Assembly: GCF_964275005.1 (NCBI RefSeq)
Contig: NC_092690.1
Location: 7,126,336 to 7,190,335, forward strand
Direction of reading: 5' to 3'
Origin: Diadema setosum
Taxonomy: Eukaryota > Echinodermata > Echinoidea > Diadematoida > Diadematidae
Length of the DNA stretch: 64,000 nt
Positions 35,691 to 46,689 of the stretch are shown one piece after another. Below the pieces are notes generated by a model, which saw only the letters and a list, made by a program, of their open reading frames with translations, did no database searches and was not told the DNA's origin. Position 1 is the stretch's first letter, and each line of letters opens with the position of its first letter. The position numbers were made by a program, and so were the translations under genes.

Positions 35691-35992
35691 TCAAAATGGA
35701 GTCATGGCTAAAATTCATTTGCAACTTCGTATTGCAATTTTGAGAGGTTGTTTTATTAGGTGTTCACTCTTACCATAAAAGACGATAGCCCCATTCTGAA
35801 GATTCATGAAGCTGATTCAATGAATTCAAACAAAAATAATGCATGCTAAATAATCAAATGGAGGAACAGAACTCAGGTTGAAACTATTCAGTTGAGAAAA
35901 AAAAAATCAGGATCAATATAGAACTGGTAATAATTCTTCATATCACTTGTTTCCTTCACTCTAACAATAATTTGTCTTTACTTAAGAATTCT

Positions 35993-36385
35993 TTTAAAGG
36001 GTGTGTACAGTTCTGGTCGAGGTGACGATTTAGCTTTTAACGTTTTGCGAGATATTCAGAAACCACTCTATGCGATGTCAAAGAGCATGTGGTTCTAAGG
36101 GGTATCAAAAGTTTATTCGATGAAAATCGGCTTTGAAATGGCTGAGATATCCAAAAACAAGGTGAAACAAAGAGATCCTAATAAAGTTGTGGCATGTCGC
36201 CTTTTATTATTAGCACTTTTTTGGATATCTCAGCCATTTGGCAGTCGATTTTCATCAAATAAACCTTGAATTCTTTTTAAAATTGCATGCTCTTTCATAA
36301 TTTCATAGGAGGTTTCTCATTATCTCACTTAGGAATGTTCAAAGCATGAATCCGCACCTTGACCACTACTGTACAGCCCCTTTAA
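35993..36385. mobile_element. Hairpin MITE with TAAAGGG termini, copy 2
   Basis: TTTTAAAGGGTGTGTACAG at the left and CTGTACAGCCCCTTTAA at the right, with GGCTGAGATATCC and its inverse inside. Same family as 21164-21550. Confidence 0.8.
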
Positions 36386-36464
36386 GCGCACCGTCATTTG
36401 TGGTGGCTAAACATTTAATTGTTGGAAATTCTCAAAATTTGCTATGTTTTGTCTATAGTATAAA

Positions 36465-37076
36465 TGTGAGCGTGCATTACAAAACCAACAGAAAGTCGTA
36501 TGGCTTGATTTTGAGGACTTAAAGTAGGTGAAACAAGTCAACCCAGTCAATAAAGAGTTTTTCATATTTTCTGAAAGAGAACATTTCTCCACATCATTTC
36601 AAAGTTTGATAACATAAAGCAAACGAAAGTTTGTTTGTACTTTAAGCATTGTTTTCTATAACAAATTTTTCGAGTACATCGCTCATAACACTAAGCTCTT
36701 CATGTATATCTAAAAAAAATTGAGATGTACAAACCAACTCCACACCATTCTAAATACAAATTCGAGTCCGGGTAGAGAAAATAAATGACTGATATTGGAG
36801 TTCAACCATGTTTCTGTAAGCCCTATGATGGAGCAAGATTTTTGATCCGGGTTTTCCAAGAGTAAGCGCAACTTGTCAAAGTTTCTATTGATACTGCGTA
36901 TGTTAAAGTGAGCTAACAAAAATGTTTCATCGACTGTATACGTAATACGATTTTTATACTGATTTTCAGTCAAATAAACACATGATGGACTCTAACTGGA
37001 TCATTTGAGTCAAAATCTGCCTTTAAGCAGTACTATTTCTTGCAACCTTTTAATGGTTTTGTGATGCAGGATCACA
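36465..37076. mobile_element. TGTGACC-family element interrupted by a LINE piece
   Basis: Starts TGTGAGCGTGCATTACAA and ends TTTTGTGATGCAGGATCACA. The middle matches the family (GGTCAACC-type words reading AAGTCAACCCAG). Between about 36706 and 36985 a LINE fragment replaces the core. Confidence 0.65.
36706..36985 (-). mobile_element. CR1/L2-type LINE endonuclease fragment
   Basis: The frame at 36973-36710 reads LLAHFNIRSINRNFDKLRLL and SIIGLTETWL, collinear with residues about 120-155 of the 1067-residue ORF at 43253 (LLHFNIRSINKHFEELRL, GLTETWL). Only this small N-terminal part of the endonuclease domain remains. Confidence 0.75.
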
Positions 37077-37537
37077 ATAATAATGGTTCAAGTTCTATAG
37101 TGCAGCCCAAGAATATTTCTTTTTTCATTGATACTAATGATGATTACAATATAAAAGATCATTTTGGCAAACACTATCATGCTTATAGAATCTGAAACAA
37201 AACATGACCAAATGATGTCGCTTAGAAATAAATAAAAATAATACAAAGGATTTCGGACTTCTGTGACGACAAACAAGTCGTAAATCGCAGGATTGCTACG
37301 GAATAATAAAGTTTCAAATCGTCTCGGCATAAAGAGCATTGAAATTTTAGTCGATCTCAGTCGATGATCTGTCCGATTCGAAAAGTTATTCATATTGCAG
37401 TCTAATGCTGGCATTAACTGATGGTTTCCTACATACCTTGGTATAAGTATTGCAAATTCATTGTCTATGGGAACAGATGATTGGATCTATCAGGACGGGT
37501 ATGTAATATAATCTACTTTCGGTGTCTTCTTTTTGTT

Positions 37538-38003
37538 AGGCAGTTGCACGTCAAATGATCATTAAGACAGAAGGATGAAAGCATCTTTTTTTTTTCTATG
37601 ATATCCACGGATCCTGATAAAATGTCTCATGCGGAACACTCCTTTCTTTGTGTGTGTGGGGGGGGGGGAGGGGTTCTATGAGGCCTCCATCCATTTCAAG
37701 CTTAATCGCTTAGGATGGTGGACTCCTGCATTCAATGATCTCTGTTGTTTACTGAAAAATACTGTATATTTTATTCAATGTTTCTGTGTATCTATACTGC
37801 TCAATGCAATCACCTATGTGTATCTATTTGTGTACTGTTGTCGATTTATTTCACTGCACTTGTTTTTCTTTGTCTTTGTACTTTTTGAAATCTGTATTCA
37901 AAAATTGTATTTGATTGAATGCAGAAATAAAAACAAACAAACAAACAACATGCCTTTTGTTCCAAATCCTGGTCAATGGAACAGACTGCAGTTCACACCA
38001 GCT
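37538..38003. other. Duplicated 3' flank of UGT D, split by an insertion
   Basis: 37538-37605 (AAGACAGAAGGATGAAAGCA) and 37945-38003 match the block after UGT C (28836-29025). About 340 bp between them is plus-strand sequence ending in (AAAC)n at 37930, which looks like a LINE 3' tail inserted here. Confidence 0.6.
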
Positions 38004-39198
38004 TCAGTCATGTTTGTTTTTATTGCGTGGCAATGAACAACGTTTTAAAGTTCTAAATAGACAGCCAACGAGGGCGTATAGAATCAGCAAAGTGAAAAAA
38101 AGGCAGATGGTCAAAAACGCGAAGACGTCGAGCAGGCTACTCTCGACCAAAGTGAGATCTTTGTAAGAGGAGCGGAGGTGATCACCGCCATGATTCATCA
38201 CGTGCTCTACCCAGAATGCAGCGCGTTCCCGTGGTGGCATCGGTCGATCACGAGAAATGGCGGACACACGCTTGGCATTCTTGGCATACCTGGAGATGAT
38301 AAGGAATAAGAAGTTATGATATTATGATGGTTATCTACTTTCAGCCTTTTTTATTTTTGTTTGGTCTTCTTTTCCCTGCTTTTATCGTTAGCATTACCTC
38401 CGCCAAGTGGGGGAGGTTATGTTTTCGTTACCGTTTGTTTGTTTGTTAGTTAGTTCGTTCGTTTGTCCGTGTGCAAAATAACTCAAAAAGTAGTTAACGG
38501 ATTGGGATGAAACTCCCCCCCCCCCAAAAAAAAAAAAAAACCAAACAAACAAACAAACAAACAAACAAAACAAAACAAAACAAAACAAATACAATCGGCT
38601 TTCCACATTGATAACTTTTAAATTATCTAACATCTAAATAATATCTGAGGGAAAGAAACTTTAACTTCTTACATACGTTTTGCAGAAAACATAATTCAAT
38701 TTGGTTAAGTGGACAGATAGAAATATGGCTCGTTATAAAGCATCTCATGGGTTAAAATGGGTTAAAATGGGTTGAAATAATAGTATATCAGAGCAGAGGT
38801 GTTTGCTCCGACTAAGTAAGACCTACTTGTCATTGTCAAGGACCTCCCTCAAAGCAGACAGTATCGAGTCAGTAGTCAGGTTCATCCTGTCCAGGGCTAC
38901 CCCAATACCCCGGGCCTTCACCCGCTCTGCTGTGTCGGGCTGGTCCCCCATGAGAGGTATGACGATTGTCGGTACGCCGTGGTAGGCGAGCTCGTTGAGA
39001 CCGTTGTTACCACCGTGAAACATGAAAAGTCTCGTCTTATTGTGACCTGAAGACAATTCAGAAGAAAGAATACTGTGAATTTATGTCGACCCGTTGTACA
39101 ATAAGATCCATTTACAGAGTATTTTTTTGTCTTTCTAATATTTCTCCTTTTTTTTCCCTCTCTGATTTCCTTCCCCACTATTAATTTGTGTGTGTGTT

Positions 39199-39238
<40 letters not shown>

Positions 39239-41876
39239 GTTTCCAGATAATGAGGTCCCGAGCATTGAAGATGACCCACAGATTCCGATATAAGTGAATG
39301 TTGACGAGTCCAATACACAAGTAAACTTTGATTGTGTTCAAACACGTGTTTAAATATTCCTTGATCGTTTAAATAAAAATTTGTTCGGTTCGAGGTTCAC
39401 AATTAAGTGCTATAGATTTTATTACCACTCCTGTAGGTGTCAAAACAGTAAAAGAAAGAATCAACCGTGGATTTAAACTCTGACGCACTGCTTAAAGGGA
39501 TGGTATAGTACTGGCGAGATGACGATTCAGCTGTTATTCTTTTTTTTTTCTTTTTTTTTTTGCTACATACTTTCTTTGTATAAAAATGTTAAAGAGCGTA
39601 CGGTTCCAAGATGAATTCAAATTTATTTTATGAAAATCGGTTTTCAAACGGCTGAGATGTCCAAAAACAAAGTAAAACAAAACAGTTCAGATGAAAGGTT
39701 GGTCCCACCTTTCATTAAGATTGCTTTGTTTGGATATCCTAGCTATTTCAAAGCCAATTTTCATCAAATTAATTTCAAATTCCTCGAATTGTACGCTCTC
39801 TCATAATTATGTCATATGAGGTTTCTTATCTCAATCCTTTAAAGTGAAAGGAGCGTGTTCATGAGGACTGAGCTAAACTATAGGCCTTATTCATGACAAT
39901 AATTAGATGAAGTCGGAAGATACTAACAACAAAATAATCTCCATCCCTCGATCGTTCTTTGTGTGTCTTTCTATCATAATCCATTTGTGTTTTGGAAAAC
40001 ACGTTAAATTAAGTTAACATGGTTAAATTTGTCTCTTCTTTTTTCTTTTTGTTTTTCGTCATTGTAGTCGGAGAAAATATTAATTGGATTTTTCAACTGA
40101 ACATCTCATATCCTTAACATTTCAGTAAAATAAAAATTGTACTTACCCAAAAGATCATTTTGTGGAATCCACGGGAGAGTCTTGACATTTGGTGGTAGCG
40201 TCCTGTTGAGCGCTCCTGAATCCTTCAAGTGCCATATCACTTTCTGATTCAGCTGAGCAAAAGCGTCGGCAAAGACTTGGACAATGTTTGACTTGAGTGA
40301 AGTCATGTCTGTTCCAAAGGTAAAGTAGGAACCAAGCGAGAATATGACAACCCCGTGTTCTCCAGAGCTTAACATGAAATGTTCCAGTTCCTGTATGGTA
40401 TTAAAGAGAAAGAAGAAAGTTGGTGAGATATTTTTCCAAGAAATTTCAAAATTTCGAAGGGGATTTTAAATCAATTACTTTTTTCAGTTGACAAGTTTGT
40501 CACAATCTGGTAGTGATATGTGAAGCCGCAAGGGAGTTTGAATTTGCATTATCCAAGTAAGCATTAGAGATACATTTCGTAATACCAAGCTTGGCATTAA
40601 TTGGCATTTGAGTTTCACATGATTGACAAACTGCCCTTCATAAAATGAATACGTAAATAATATACACCTACTATTTAGTGTTTAAGTAGAAGTCATGGTG
40701 AAAACTTATGGACCTGTCTTTAATCAGAATGGAGTGGTTTAAATCACTTTCGTTGAGGTGGCGGTCACCCAGAGTATAAAGTTTGAAGTTAAAAAGTTCC
40801 TGCCTTAATTCAGAAAGAACAGGTCATAAAATCACAATATCCTTTGGTAAATTTTGATGTGAGCAAAGGACAATATTCAAATGAATCACTGTTCAAAGTA
40901 GTATAAAAAAACAAACAAAGATACGAATAATTATTTGCTTACGCAATGTAAGCAGAGAGCGAGATGAAAAGAAAAGGAGGGGTAGCGGAAAGACTAATAC
41001 CAAAGACAAACATCATACGACCTGTGGTAATGGTTGGGGAGGTCGTGCTGTCAGGCCGCCGATAGGAATGATGTTCGGCGTAATGTGCATCGGGAATTCA
41101 TAGGCAAAATCAGTGTTCACCAGCCACAGCATGACGTCATTCCTGATGAGGTCAAGAAGGGTCAGTCCGTTTGGGCCTAAATTATGTTCGGCAATGAGGG
41201 CGTCATACATTTGCAAGGCATAGGGAAACGCAAATCTGAAGAGGCCGATGAGTAAAGTGTTGCCAAGCCGCTGGTAAAAATTCATCTTTTGAGGTAAACC
41301 CGAAGTCACCTCCGGCATGAAGGAGGGATAAAGTGGATTACCGGCACTTAAATGAATGACAAGGGAAAGAGTCACCGGTGATTCTCCAATCACCGGAAGA
41401 GGTCCAATTTTCCTCGCAATAAGGAGCGGGCAAAGCCACACGGTGTCTATAATCATCACATCGAATTCTCCCTTCCTCAATTCATGGATAAGATTATCAT
41501 CATCCAGGATCTTCTCGCAGTCTGCGTAGTAACCAGGCTCAAAGATCATTTGATATTTCACCAGCTGGGTGAACCATGAATCAAACACGATCTGTCTGAC
41601 GGACTGGAATCGGTTTAATACCATATCGTTTGACTCAGAGTGATTGAAGATCACAAAGTTCAGGTCCTTGTAGAGCGGATCCTTAGCCCTGTAACTGTAT
41701 GCGTCTCCTATGAGCATCGTGACGTTATGTCCCCGCTCGACCAGTGTCTTCCCTACCAGCGAGCCGGCCATGAAGTGACTCCCCGCTCCGTACTCTGAGG
41801 AAATGAGGATGTTACCTCCACTTACCGATGTAGCCAAGCTCACCAACACCACACAGAACACTGCTACCCTATCCAT
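38004..41876 (-). CDS. UDP-glycosyltransferase gene D
   Basis: Exons 41876-41022, 40390-40147, 39046-38827 and 38289-38004 (TGA stop) give 534 residues; all introns are GT-AG with phases 0, 1, 2. Features: signal peptide about 1-20; catalytic His34 (GAGSH); catalytic Asp144 (DVMIID); N-linked glycosylation motifs NVT and NHS near residues 51 and 78; the signature WIPQNDLLG to the donor pair D401-Q402, which is the standard Asp-Gln; a C-terminal membrane span; and KNKHD, a KxKxx-type ER retrieval end. It is the most canonical copy of the four in the donor site. Its introns hold a (TG)n run, a TAAAGGG hairpin MITE and an ACCTCCGCCAAG repeat. It lies nearest the LINE cluster and is presumably the upstream end of the array. 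Confidence 0.94.
38395..38590. mobile_element. ACCTCCGCCAAG repeat with (GTTT)n and (CAAA)n
   Basis: ACCTCCGCCAAGTGGGGGAG, then GGTTATGTTTTCGTTACC, (GTTT)n and ATAACTCAAAAAGTAGTT. This repeat type is scattered in many marine animal genomes. It lies in intron 3 of UGT D and is followed by CAAA/CAAAA repeats. Confidence 0.55.
39186..39236. repeat. (TG)n microsatellite in UGT D intron 2
   Basis: About 24 TG units with few interruptions. Confidence 0.95.
39492..39843. mobile_element. Hairpin MITE with TAAAGGG termini, copy 3
   Basis: TTAAAGGGATGGTATAGTAC at the left; the right end ATCCTTTAA is decayed. The body matches 21164-21550. It lies in intron 2 of UGT D. Confidence 0.8.
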
Positions 41877-42094
41877 GCTTGTGGAAAATTATGCCGGCAC
41901 TGAACCGGGATATACATGAAGACTCACGAATTTCTCGTTTCAATAAACGACATGTGCTACAATCATGTCGGGTCATAACGTTTTGTGGCAATCCCACACC
42001 CTAGCATCTAAGAATACACGCATCAAACAGAGCAAATAATAGAACAGAATAATAGAACAACTAACAGGAAATGGAAGGGTGACGACCTAACCGG

Positions 42095-42125
42095 GTACAC
42101 ATTTTGAACTTTAGACCCAACCACT
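42095..42125 (-). promoter_or_regulatory. Possible promoter element of UGT D
   Basis: TAAAGTTCA (minus strand, 42105-42113), about 233 bp before the ATG, differs by one base from the HNF4/DR1-type variant CAAAGTTCA. It occupies the position of the cores upstream of A, B and C. The surrounding block is more diverged. Confidence 0.3.
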
Positions 42126-42604
42126 TATCCATAGATAGGTCTTGATCCCCTGTTTCTCATTGTACCGTATAGCGGCCTATTGTAATCTGCAAACAGGTAG
42201 AAATCGTGAAAGCGTGTACTGTATGTATTTCCTTCCTGGTCGGAACGTGTGGATATAGTCAGAGAAAATCTGTTCAAGAACCGACGCCAACGGCCGGTTA
42301 CTATTATTCTTCTCCTTAACGTCTTCTGGTAGCAGGGACAGCAAAACGTCTTTATGTACATAGTATAGTGTGTGTGTCTGTATGTGTGTGTGTGTCGGGG
42401 TGGGGGTAGGCTTATAACATACTCTTGGGAGAATAAAGAAATGTGAAATTTGAAAAAAGAAAATTAAGAATCCAAAGTATCAAAATACTATACCATGTGT
42501 GATAGAATTTAGTTGGATATGTCAAGTGAATGCAATTACAGTACCCCTTCAGTTGAGTTGACTAGTTATGTACAATGATACATGCCAGTGTTGTAGAGGT
42601 TAGG

Positions 42605-45600
42605 CTCCAAAGTTCAACTTTTCAACTTTCAACTTTATTTTCACCTCCATCAAAATGAACAAAGAAATTTATTTACATTGCATATACACGGGATATTTGT
42701 GATATAGAACAAAATTTGAAAAGGTACATAAGAAAATTATGAAAATGAAAAGTAGATGTGATTACATCTTTGTTAAATACATAAAGCGTATAATACAAGT
42801 CAACTAAGGATGAGGATGGAAGTGGAGGGTCCCACTAAGAAGCAAAGCTTGTACGATATGGGACCCTCAGAAAAATACACAAAACATCAATATAAAACAC
42901 AATAAACGAACCGATGTCAACTGACATCAAAATGATTGGGAAGAGGAAAAAGAGAGAAAAGGAAAGGAAAGCAAAAGAGGAAAAAAAGAGGGAAAAAAGG
43001 GAGAAAAAAGAGGGAACTACAGCATGTGCCATCGTGGACGCAAGCAATCTGGATTTCATAATGTAAAATAAGTGATAAAATACAAGCTGGATTGAATGTA
43101 ATGCAAAACATTTTTTATACGTAGTTATGTTGGTAAGAATGCAGGAGAAAAAAAAAACACATCGTTATATTTAGAACACAAACAGGGACATAGTTTAATA
43201 GAATGACTTATGTAAAAAAGAATGATGACTTGACTGAGATGATAAAGGGAAACTAACTCTGTTGGATGTTATAAAGTTTCAATAAAAATGATTTTAATTT
43301 ATTCTTAAAGGAATTCAGAGATTGAGCTGTAGTAATGTTACTGGGAAGTGAATTCCAGTACTTTGGCCCGTCGTAAATAAATGTGTTTTGAGCCAACAAA
43401 GTTCTCATAAATGGCAAATGGAAATCATTTGATCGCCGTGTTGGATAATTATGAATGGATTGATTTCTTTGAAACATTGTTTCAAATATATTTGGGAGAT
43501 TATTTTTATTATAATTATACATAAATTGTCCTAGATTAAACAAATACAAATCATTAATTTTCAATATTTTATGCTCATAAAATAGTGGGTCAGTATGGGA
43601 CAAAAATGCAGTATGACATATAACACGGAGTGATTTCTTTTGCAATAAAAGTAATTTATCTAAGAATGTTTTATATGTATTTCCCCACGCGAGAATACCG
43701 TAACTTAAATATGGCAATATTAAGGATGAATATAATACGAGCAGGGACGACAAAGGAAAACAAAACTTAAGCTTATTAATTATACCAATATTACGTGAAA
43801 TAATTTTACATATACTGTCAATATGAAATTTCCAGGACAGCTTATTGTCAACTGTTACTCCAAGAAATTTTATATGGGAAACATTTTCGAGTGGAGTACC
43901 ATCTAAAACAATATCAACAGGTAATGCCTCAGTAGAATTGCTAAAAAGCATATATTTAGTTTTTTGAAGATTAAGAGATAACTTATTTGCTTTTATCCAC
44001 TGGGCAACATTTTCTAATTCTAAATTTATTGTATTAACAAGGGTAAAAAGATTATTGTGTGAAAAAAATAGATTTGAGTCGTCTGCAAAAAGAATAAAAG
44101 AAAGAACATCTGATGATCTACAAAAATCATTTATGTAAACAGTAAACAACAGTGGACCTAATAAACTTCCCTGTGGCACCCCACATTTAATATTTAATAT
44201 TTGTGAATTACAACAATTTAAAGAAACATATTGTTTCCTGTTCATGAGGTAGCTCCTGAACCACTCCAAGGCCTTCCCACGCACTCCATAATGGTGTAAT
44301 TTGTTAAGTAAAATATCATGATTGATGGTGTCGAAGGCCTTGGAGAAGTCCAGGAACAAACCTATCAAATGAGAAGATTTATCGATAGCATGTGCCACTT
44401 TTTCTATAAAACTCAATAATGCATGTGTGGTGCTATGTTTCTCCCTAAATCCAAACTGAGAATTCGTAAATATATTATTAAATTTAAAGAAATTAATAGT
44501 TCTTTTATAAATAATTTTTTCAAGAATTTTTGACAATGCACTTAACAAAGAAATTGGTCGGTAATTATTTACATCTAATTTGTCACCTTTTTTAAACAAG
44601 GGGATGACTTTTGCTATTTTCATACTTTCGGGGAAGGTGCCATTAAAAAGGGATAGATTAAATATATGAGCTAAGGGATCCGCAATTGACGATATTACCC
44701 CCTTTAAAAGAAAATTGCTGATGTCATCGTGTCCAGCACTTTTTTTGGAACTGAAATCAGAGACAATATTAATTATCTCCTGAGTGTATGTTGGATTAAA
44801 AAATATTGAACTAGAATTTGGGGGACCCAAAAATTCGGAAAAATGTTTTGTGGAGGGAGGAATATTACTTGCCAGGCTTTCCCCAATTGAAGAAAAATGG
44901 TTATTCAAAATATCACAAATTTGTTGAGAATCTTCAACAATTTCACCATCAAATCTAATTTTTGTAATATTTGACTTAACATTTGATATATTCATGGCTT
45001 GCTTTAAAACTTTCCATGTATTTTGCATATCATGCCTGTAAAATTGTAACTGATTAGTATAATATTTTTTCTTTTCTATTCGTATAATTTTCGTCAAAGT
45101 ATTTTTGTAACTAGTGTATTTCAACTTTGATTGCTCAGTACGTTTCATTTTAAATCTGTAATATAAATTATTCTTTCTATTTATTGAACGCAGGAGTGAT
45201 TTTGAAATCCATGGGAGCCTGGGTATTTTTTTGTAATTAGCTGATTTTTCTCTACGTTTTGGAATACAAATGTCCAAATGTTGGATAAAAATCTTCATAA
45301 AATATTCATAAGACAAATTAACATCATCTGTATCAAAGATACAGGACCAGTCTGCGGTGTCTAAGCTAGCACCTAGCCTAGCTATACTTTCATGAGTAAT
45401 TCTTCGTTTAAATATATTGTTGTTTTTATTATTAACTGTTTCATTTAAAGAAAAACCAGTCGAGATGGGGAAATGATCGGTGATATCTGAGAGTACTACA
45501 AAAGAATCAGGAGGAGGAAGAATGTTACAAAAAATGTTATCAATTAAAGAAACAGATTCATTAACTATACGTGTGGGTTTAGATATTAAGGGTAAAAAAG

Positions 45601-46660
45601 AGGCAGACAAAAATATTTCCAAAAAATCTTGCGACATATTGTTCTGTTTTAGTAAATCTATATTGAAATCACCCATTATAAAACAATTTTTATTGATAAA
45701 AAGTGGGTTTTTAACCAGATCCGAAAAATAATCTAAAAATGATTTAGTATTCGCGTTTGGTGGTCTATATACTACACCTATGATTATATTTTTGCTGCCT
45801 GGAACTGTGATTTCAATAAATAAAGACTCAAAAAAATCAGTCATACTGGTGAACTCATCGCGGACTACATAATCATAATTTTGTTTAACATATATGGCAA
45901 CGCCTCCACCTACCCTATTTTGTCTGTTATTAACCACTAAATCGTACCCGTCGAGAGCGAAGGGAAGACTGGAGTCATGAGAGAGCCAGGTTTCGGTTAA
46001 ACCTACCGCCGAGATATTATGCATGATGGGACTATTTAAAAATAACCTCAATTCTTCAAAATGCTTATTAATACTTCTAATATTAAAATGTAAAAGAGAA
46101 AAAGTAGTACTATCATATTCCTTGACAACATTGGTAAATTGGGATTGAGTAAGATATTCAGAAGACGGACTTTGCAATTGGTTCTCTGTGTCAAAATCAT
46201 AATCTAATTCTTGCGGCGATGAATTAAAACTGTCAGAAACATAATTATCAAAAAAATTGTCATTTTGATTGATATTTGATTCGTTTTGTTCAAAAGAAGG
46301 TCCTGCCAAATCAAAAAAGTCATCATCATTAATTGAATTGAATGCTGTGTCTATAGAATTGCGTATTAAAGGGTGAGCGTGTTGTCCGTTGCTCGAGTCC
46401 ACGAGGGCACCTGTAGAGGGCAGTAGAGAACAATTTGACTGTGGAGATTGTTGCAATATTGCAGTTACACATTTTATCGTTGTCTCTTAATATAACATTG
46501 TCTACAAAGGAAAATAGGATCGTCCCATACATAACATTAATACGATCTAAGTAGGCACAAACATAAAGAGAACAGTTTGTCATAAGCATGAATACTAATA
46601 TTCAAAATAAGTTATAATAAAACTGCGGTAATTGTTCTTTATCCGATCAATAGAAGGAAC
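42605..46660 (-). mobile_element. CR1/L2-type LINE, apparently intact main ORF
   Basis: The ORF (43253-46456) is flanked by about 200 bp of 5' and 650 bp of 3' sequence. The 3' end shows short tandem TTGAAAG/TTGAAAAG units near 42611-42635, as in L2/CR1 elements whose tails are short repeats instead of poly(A). An alternative frame of 86 residues overlaps the 5' end. The exact 5' boundary is unclear because a tandem array begins there. Structure and lack of breaks point to a recent insertion. Confidence 0.8.
43253..46456 (-). CDS. LINE endonuclease-reverse transcriptase, 1067 aa
   Basis: One uninterrupted frame. Acidic, Asn/Ser-rich leader about 1-115. An apurinic-type endonuclease about 117-335 shows LLHFNIRSI, GLTETWL (Glu155), VGGGVAIYV, YRPPN, MGDFNIDLL, SLIDNIF and DITDHFP (Asp and His at the catalytic end). 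A linker follows. The reverse transcriptase about 600-850 shows VIPLFKKGD, NNYRPISLL, FGFREKHSTTHAL, LDFSKAFDTI (first catalytic Asp), GVPQGSLLGPLLF and FADD (789-792, catalytic pair). A C-terminal region about 960-1067 includes NYPTRRS and GPKYWNSLP. The order and motifs fit the CR1/L2 group of the Jockey superfamily. The enzyme nicks target DNA and primes reverse transcription there. No ORF1 is directly attached. Confidence 0.92.
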   Translation of the reverse strand: MQQSPQSNCSLLPSTGALVDSSNGQHAHPLIRNSIDTAFNSINDDDFFDLAGPSFEQNESNINQNDNFFDNYVSDSFNSSPQELDYDFDTENQLQSPSSEYLTQSQFTNVVKEYDSTTFSLLHFNIRSINKHFEELRLFLNSPIMHNISAVGLTETWLSHDSSLPFALDGYDLVVNNRQNRVGGGVAIYVKQNYDYVVRDEFTSMTDFFESLFIEITVPGSKNIIIGVVYRPPNANTKSFLDYFSDLVKNPLFINKNCFIMGDFNIDLLKQNNMSQDFLEIFLSASFLPLISKPTRIVNESVSLIDNIFCNILPPPDSFVVLSDITDHFPISTGFSLNETVNNKNNNIFKRRITHESIARLGASLDTADWSCIFDTDDVNLSYEYFMKIFIQHLDICIPKRREKSANYKKIPRLPWISKSLLRSINRKNNLYYRFKMKRTEQSKLKYTSYKNTLTKIIRIEKKKYYTNQLQFYRHDMQNTWKVLKQAMNISNVKSNITKIRFDGEIVEDSQQICDILNNHFSSIGESLASNIPPSTKHFSEFLGPPNSSSIFFNPTYTQEIINIVSDFSSKKSAGHDDISNFLLKGVISSIADPLAHIFNLSLFNGTFPESMKIAKVIPLFKKGDKLDVNNYRPISLLSALSKILEKIIYKRTINFFKFNNIFTNSQFGFREKHSTTHALLSFIEKVAHAIDKSSHLIGLFLDFSKAFDTINHDILLNKLHHYGVRGKALEWFRSYLMNRKQYVSLNCCNSQILNIKCGVPQGSLLGPLLFTVYINDFCRSSDVLSFILFADDSNLFFSHNNLFTLVNTINLELENVAQWIKANKLSLNLQKTKYMLFSNSTEALPVDIVLDGTPLENVSHIKFLGVTVDNKLSWKFHIDSICKIISRNIGIINKLKFCFPLSSLLVLYSSLILPYLSYGILAWGNTYKTFLDKLLLLQKKSLRVICHTAFLSHTDPLFYEHKILKINDLYLFNLGQFMYNYNKNNLPNIFETMFQRNQSIHNYPTRRSNDFHLPFMRTLLAQNTFIYDGPKYWNSLPSNITTAQSLNSFKNKLKSFLLKLYNIQQS

Positions 46661-46689
46661 ACATGTATGTAATACGTATTGTGTTATGA

